NCBI GenBank assembly: GCA_017354575.1
Contig: JAFMQP010000029.1
Coordinates: 1 to 16,944 of the forward strand
DNA: 16,944 nt
Direction of reading: 5' to 3'
Source: Acidothermales bacterium
GTDB taxonomy: Bacteria; Actinomycetota; Actinomycetes; Streptosporangiales; WHST01
The notes below the pieces were generated by a model. That model did not search any database, was not told the DNA's origin, and saw nothing but the letters and a program-made list of their open reading frames with translations. A program made the position numbers and the translations under genes. Positions 14,830 to 16,944 of the stretch are shown in pieces. Every line of letters begins with the position of its first letter. Position 1 is the stretch's first letter.

Positions 14830-15363
14830 ATGGCGAAGCTGCTGTACGCCGCCGCCATGTCGCTCGACGGCTTCATCGCCGGACACGGCGGCGACATGCA
14901 CTGGCTGACCGACCACCTCGGCCCCAACCCGCTGGCGGACGAGCTGGTCGACGGCGTCGGCGCGCTGCTCGTCGGCGCCAACACGTTCCGCGGCGACGAC
15001 CCGAACAAGGGCACCGACAGCGAAGGCGCGTTCGGCGGGCGCTGGCACGGGCCGCAGTTCGTGCTCACCCACCGCCCGCCGGACGAGCCGGTGCCCGACA
15101 CCACGTTCCTCGACGACCTGGACGCCGCCGTCACCGCCGCCAAGGCGGCCGCGGGCGGGAAGTACGTGAACGTGCTGGGCGCGAACGTCGCGAAGCAGTG
15201 CCTCGAGGCGGGAGTGCTCGACGAGATCCTGGTGTTCGTCGTCCCCGTGCTACTCGGCGACGGCGTCCGCGTGTTCTGGCATCCGGGCGGCACCGACGTC
15301 CGGCTCGACCGCATCCGGCTGGTGGACACGGCCAACGCCCTCTGGTTCCGCGTCGCCCGCTAG
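14830..15363 (+). CDS. Dihydrofolate reductase family protein (RibD C-terminal domain type)
   Basis: This 177-residue protein is a stand-alone RibD_C/DHFR-like NADPH-dependent reductase. The N-terminal strand and loop M-A-K-L-L-Y-A-A-A-M-S-L-D-G-F-I-A-G and the C-terminal V-V-P-V-L-L-G-D-G-V-R-V-F segment are characteristic. G-A-L-L-V-G-A-N-T-F-R-G and V-N-V-L-G-A-N-V-A are the expected cofactor-side segments. True folate reduction is unlikely; members of this group are mostly uncharacterised. The frame is open from 14311, but the ATG at 14830 has GGAGG (14819-14823) 6 nt before it and fits the family start. It follows the sigma-factor gene by 58 nt. Its TAG overlaps the stop of the opposing LacI gene within one CTAG. 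Confidence 0.9.
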   Translation: MAKLLYAAAMSLDGFIAGHGGDMHWLTDHLGPNPLADELVDGVGALLVGANTFRGDDPNKGTDSEGAFGGRWHGPQFVLTHRPPDEPVPDTTFLDDLDAAVTAAKAAAGGKYVNVLGANVAKQCLEAGVLDEILVFVVPVLLGDGVRVFWHPGGTDVRLDRIRLVDTANALWFRVAR

Positions 15364-16358
15364 CCGGGCACCCCGGTCGAGTCGCGGACGACGAGGTGGG
15401 TCGGCAGAGCGACGCGTGAGCGTGATCCGCGGGCCGCGGTATGGCCGAGGATGCCGAGCAGCAGGTCGACGGCGAGTCGCCCGGCGTTCTGCACCGGCGC
15501 CGCCAGCGTCGTGAGGGCGGGGTGGCAGAAGTCGGCGCCGAACACGTCGTCGCAGCCGAGCACGCTGACGTCGCCCGGTATGCGGAGGCCGCGGGCGAGC
15601 AGCCGGCGCATCGTGCCGATGGCGAGCAGGTCGTTGAACGCGATGACCGCGCTCGCTCCGTCGACGACCACGGTCTCCGCGGCGGCCGTGCCACCGGCCA
15701 CCGTCGGTGCGAACGGCCCGAGCCTGGTCATCGTGATGCCGAGGCGGCGGCCGGCGGTCTGCAACGCACGCCAGCGGCTCCGGTCCGCCCACGACGCGCG
15801 CGGGCCGGACAGGTACGCGACCTTGCGGTGGCCGAGCGACGCGAGGTGCTCGGCCGCCTGGATCATGCCACCAGGGGTGTCGATGACGATGCACGGGACG
15901 CTGCCGCTCTCCCTGTTGACCAGGACGAGCGGGAACCGGTCGGCGAACGCCGCGAGGTTCGCGTCGGGCAGGCGCGGCGTCCCGATGACGATGCCGTCGA
16001 CGATGTGTGACAACCGGTCCAGGTGCGTGGTCTCGGTTTCCGGCGACTCCTCCGTGTCGGCGAGGACGAGCGTGTAGCCGGCCGCGGCGGCGTGCCGCTC
16101 GGCGCCTCTGACCATCTCGCTGAAGAACGGGTTGGTCACGTCCGGCACGACCAGCGCCAGCATGAGTGTGCGGCCGGACGGCAGCGCCTTGGCGATCGGG
16201 TTCGGCCGATAGCCCATCTCGGCCGCGGTCTGCTTGATCCGCTCGGCCGTCGCGGCATTCACCCGGCCGGGATGCGAGAAGGCGCGCGACACGGTGGACG
16301 CCGCGACGCCGCAGGCTCGCGCGACGTCGATGATCGTCGGTCCCTCGGCCTTGCGCAC
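15360..16358 (-). CDS. LacI family transcriptional regulator
   Basis: This 332-residue regulator has the N-terminal LacI helix-turn-helix (about 8-55: T-I-I-D-V-A-R-A-C-G-V-A-A-S-T-V-S-R-A), a hinge-helix region (N-P-I-A-K-A-L-P-S-G, 53-62) and a periplasmic-binding-protein-like sugar-sensing domain (about 65-325), including V-V-P-D-V-T-N-P-F-F and C-terminal V-S-V-L-G-C-D-D. It should bind CG-centred palindromes as a dimer and release or bind DNA on contact with a sugar-type ligand. The start is a GTG with AAAGGGG upstream. It is divergent from a secreted protein gene across 161 nt containing a LacI-type operator, so that gene is its likely target along with itself. No sugar transporter is visible within the window. 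Confidence 0.95.
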   Translation of the reverse strand: MRKAEGPTIIDVARACGVAASTVSRAFSHPGRVNAATAERIKQTAAEMGYRPNPIAKALPSGRTLMLALVVPDVTNPFFSEMVRGAERHAAAAGYTLVLADTEESPETETTHLDRLSHIVDGIVIGTPRLPDANLAAFADRFPLVLVNRESGSVPCIVIDTPGGMIQAAEHLASLGHRKVAYLSGPRASWADRSRWRALQTAGRRLGITMTRLGPFAPTVAGGTAAAETVVVDGASAVIAFNDLLAIGTMRRLLARGLRIPGDVSVLGCDDVFGADFCHPALTTLAAPVQNAGRLAVDLLLGILGHTAARGSRSRVALPTHLVVRDSTGVPG

Positions 16359-16422
16359 GGCGACCCCTTTCCGTGATCGGCGAGTGGAAGTGGAAGTCTG
16401 CCCCGTTCACGCCCTGTTGGCA

Positions 16423-16428
16423 ATTATG
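16423..16428 (-). promoter_or_regulatory. Candidate -10 box for the LacI-family gene
   Basis: CATAAT on the minus strand (complement of ATTATG) abuts the palindrome at 16428-16441 and overlaps its last base. Autoregulation is therefore plausible. No strong -35 was seen. Confidence 0.35.
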
Positions 16429-16441
16429 GCAAACGCTTGCC
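16428..16441. promoter_or_regulatory. LacI-type operator in the divergent region
   Basis: GGCAAAC-GCTTGCC is a 14-bp dyad centred on CG, with 7-bp arms differing at one position, which is the classic shape of LacI-family sites. It overlaps the -35 of the rightward promoter and touches the leftward -10, so a dimer bound here could repress both genes. Confidence 0.7.
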
Positions 16442-16465
16442 GCACTTTTGTCCCACGCGTATCTT
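16437..16465 (+). promoter_or_regulatory. Candidate promoter for the secreted protein gene
   Basis: TTGCCG (16437-16442), a 17-nt spacer and TATCTT (16460-16465) form a reasonable sigma-70-type promoter. The predicted start near 16472 gives a 5' UTR of about 48 nt with GGGAAGG before the ATG at 16520. The -35 lies within the palindrome. Confidence 0.5.
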
Positions 16466-16519
16466 TCGGCCTACCAGTGGTTCGTCGGCGGGGCCAACGG
16501 CGGACGGGAAGGTCGACTC

Positions 16520-16944
16520 ATGAACCTCTCGGGAAGATTGCTGCTTCGCTCGCGCGCCCTGGTGGCGCTCGCCGTGCTCGCGGTCCTGGGTTCGTCGGTG
16601 CTGGCCGGTACGGCGAACGCCGACGAAACCGCGCAGGGAACGCCGGACGGCGCGTCGGTACAGGTCTCGGAGAACGGCGGTTACTCCGTCACGTTCGCCT
16701 CGCCGGGGTACGAGTTCGCGGGCTCGGTGGGCCATCCGGTGAGCGGCATCACCAACACGTCCGGTGACGACGGGGTGGGCAGCTTCACCGAGATCGACTT
16801 CCGGTCGACGACCGGCGCAGCGCGCACGTACAGCATCAAGGCGTACCGGCACACCTCTGTGGTCGTGCTCGGCACGACGTATGCGGACGGCGGCGCGAAC
16901 ACCGAGCCGTTCCCCGCCTTCTCGCGTTATCCGGCGCTACCGCA
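16520..16944 (+). CDS. Secreted protein, N-terminal part (3' end outside window); possible carbohydrate-active enzyme
   Basis: A frame starts at the ATG at 16520 behind GGGAAGG (16506-16512) and stays open to the window end, giving 141 complete codons. The first 34 residues form a clear Sec signal peptide: a basic start with R-L-L-L-R-S-R, a hydrophobic run A-L-V-A-L-A-V-L-A-V-L-G, and a probable signal peptidase I site after A-N-A before D-E-T-A. The mature part reads as a beta-strand-rich, Gly/Thr/Ser-rich domain (G-Y-S-V-T-F, S-F-T-E-I-D-F-R, T-Y-S-I-K-A-Y-R, S-V-V-V-L-G-T-T-Y-A), resembling the N-terminal beta-sandwich of extracellular glycoside hydrolases. That resemblance is by eye. No catalytic motif is reached. 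Divergent placement from a LacI regulator supports a sugar-related role. Confidence 0.75.
   Translation, partial: MNLSGRLLLRSRALVALAVLAVLGSSVLAGTANADETAQGTPDGASVQVSENGGYSVTFASPGYEFAGSVGHPVSGITNTSGDDGVGSFTEIDFRSTTGAARTYSIKAYRHTSVVVLGTTYADGGANTEPFPAFSRYPALP

Noticed and set aside
16383..16397. Tandem GTGGAA repeat in the LacI upstream region
   Set aside because: Only two units, no dyad symmetry, and it overlaps no promoter element; it may be chance.

Overview
The window is chromosomal DNA from a very high-GC actinomycete. Codons are strongly G/C-ending, GTG starts are common, and several starts sit 6-7 nt behind a TANNNT -10 box, as in leaderless actinobacterial mRNAs. Gene content (GH38 mannosidase, WYL and LacI regulators, TIGR02960/SigG-like sigma factor, AlkZ-like winged-helix protein) also fits. 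No genus is assigned. Coding density is high; no gene-free stretch exceeds about 165 bases. I saw no rRNA, tRNA, CRISPR array, transposase or att site.

Layout. 1-1239 (+): the 3' part of a dienelactone-hydrolase-like alpha/beta hydrolase and a PRPP-motif phosphoribosyltransferase, an adjacent pair. 1186-1887 (-): an Sfp-type phosphopantetheinyl transferase whose 3' end overlaps the phosphoribosyltransferase tail to tail. 1966-4962 (+): a divergently transcribed GH38 alpha-mannosidase. 4971-5735 (-): an ArsM-type arsenite methyltransferase behind a promoter carrying two copies of a palindromic operator. 5828-6781 (-): a WYL regulator divergent from an epoxide hydrolase (6845-7990, +), with a palindrome between the two promoters. 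7977-9098 (+): an AlkZ-like winged-helix protein overlapping the epoxide hydrolase.

9091-9228 is a regulatory leader: a leaderless 11-residue peptide gene with three consecutive leucine codons, an 11-bp hairpin and an intrinsic terminator, directly before leuS (9229-12099). This is the layout of leucine-sensing transcription attenuation. Downstream on the same strand are a DegV-family lipid-binding protein, a calcineurin-like phosphoesterase, an ECF sigma factor with a C-terminal SnoaL-like domain (4-nt overlap with the phosphoesterase gene) and a DHFR/RibD-like reductase. The reductase gene and the opposing LacI-family gene (15360-16358, -) terminate on the same CTAG. Past a LacI-type operator, the window ends inside a secreted protein gene (16520 onward, +) that the LacI regulator probably controls.

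These are mostly housekeeping and stand-alone accessory genes. The most informative content is regulatory: the leuS attenuator, three dyad operators next to three metabolic or regulatory genes, and the recurring leaderless start pattern. I found no evidence for a wholly new multi-gene system.
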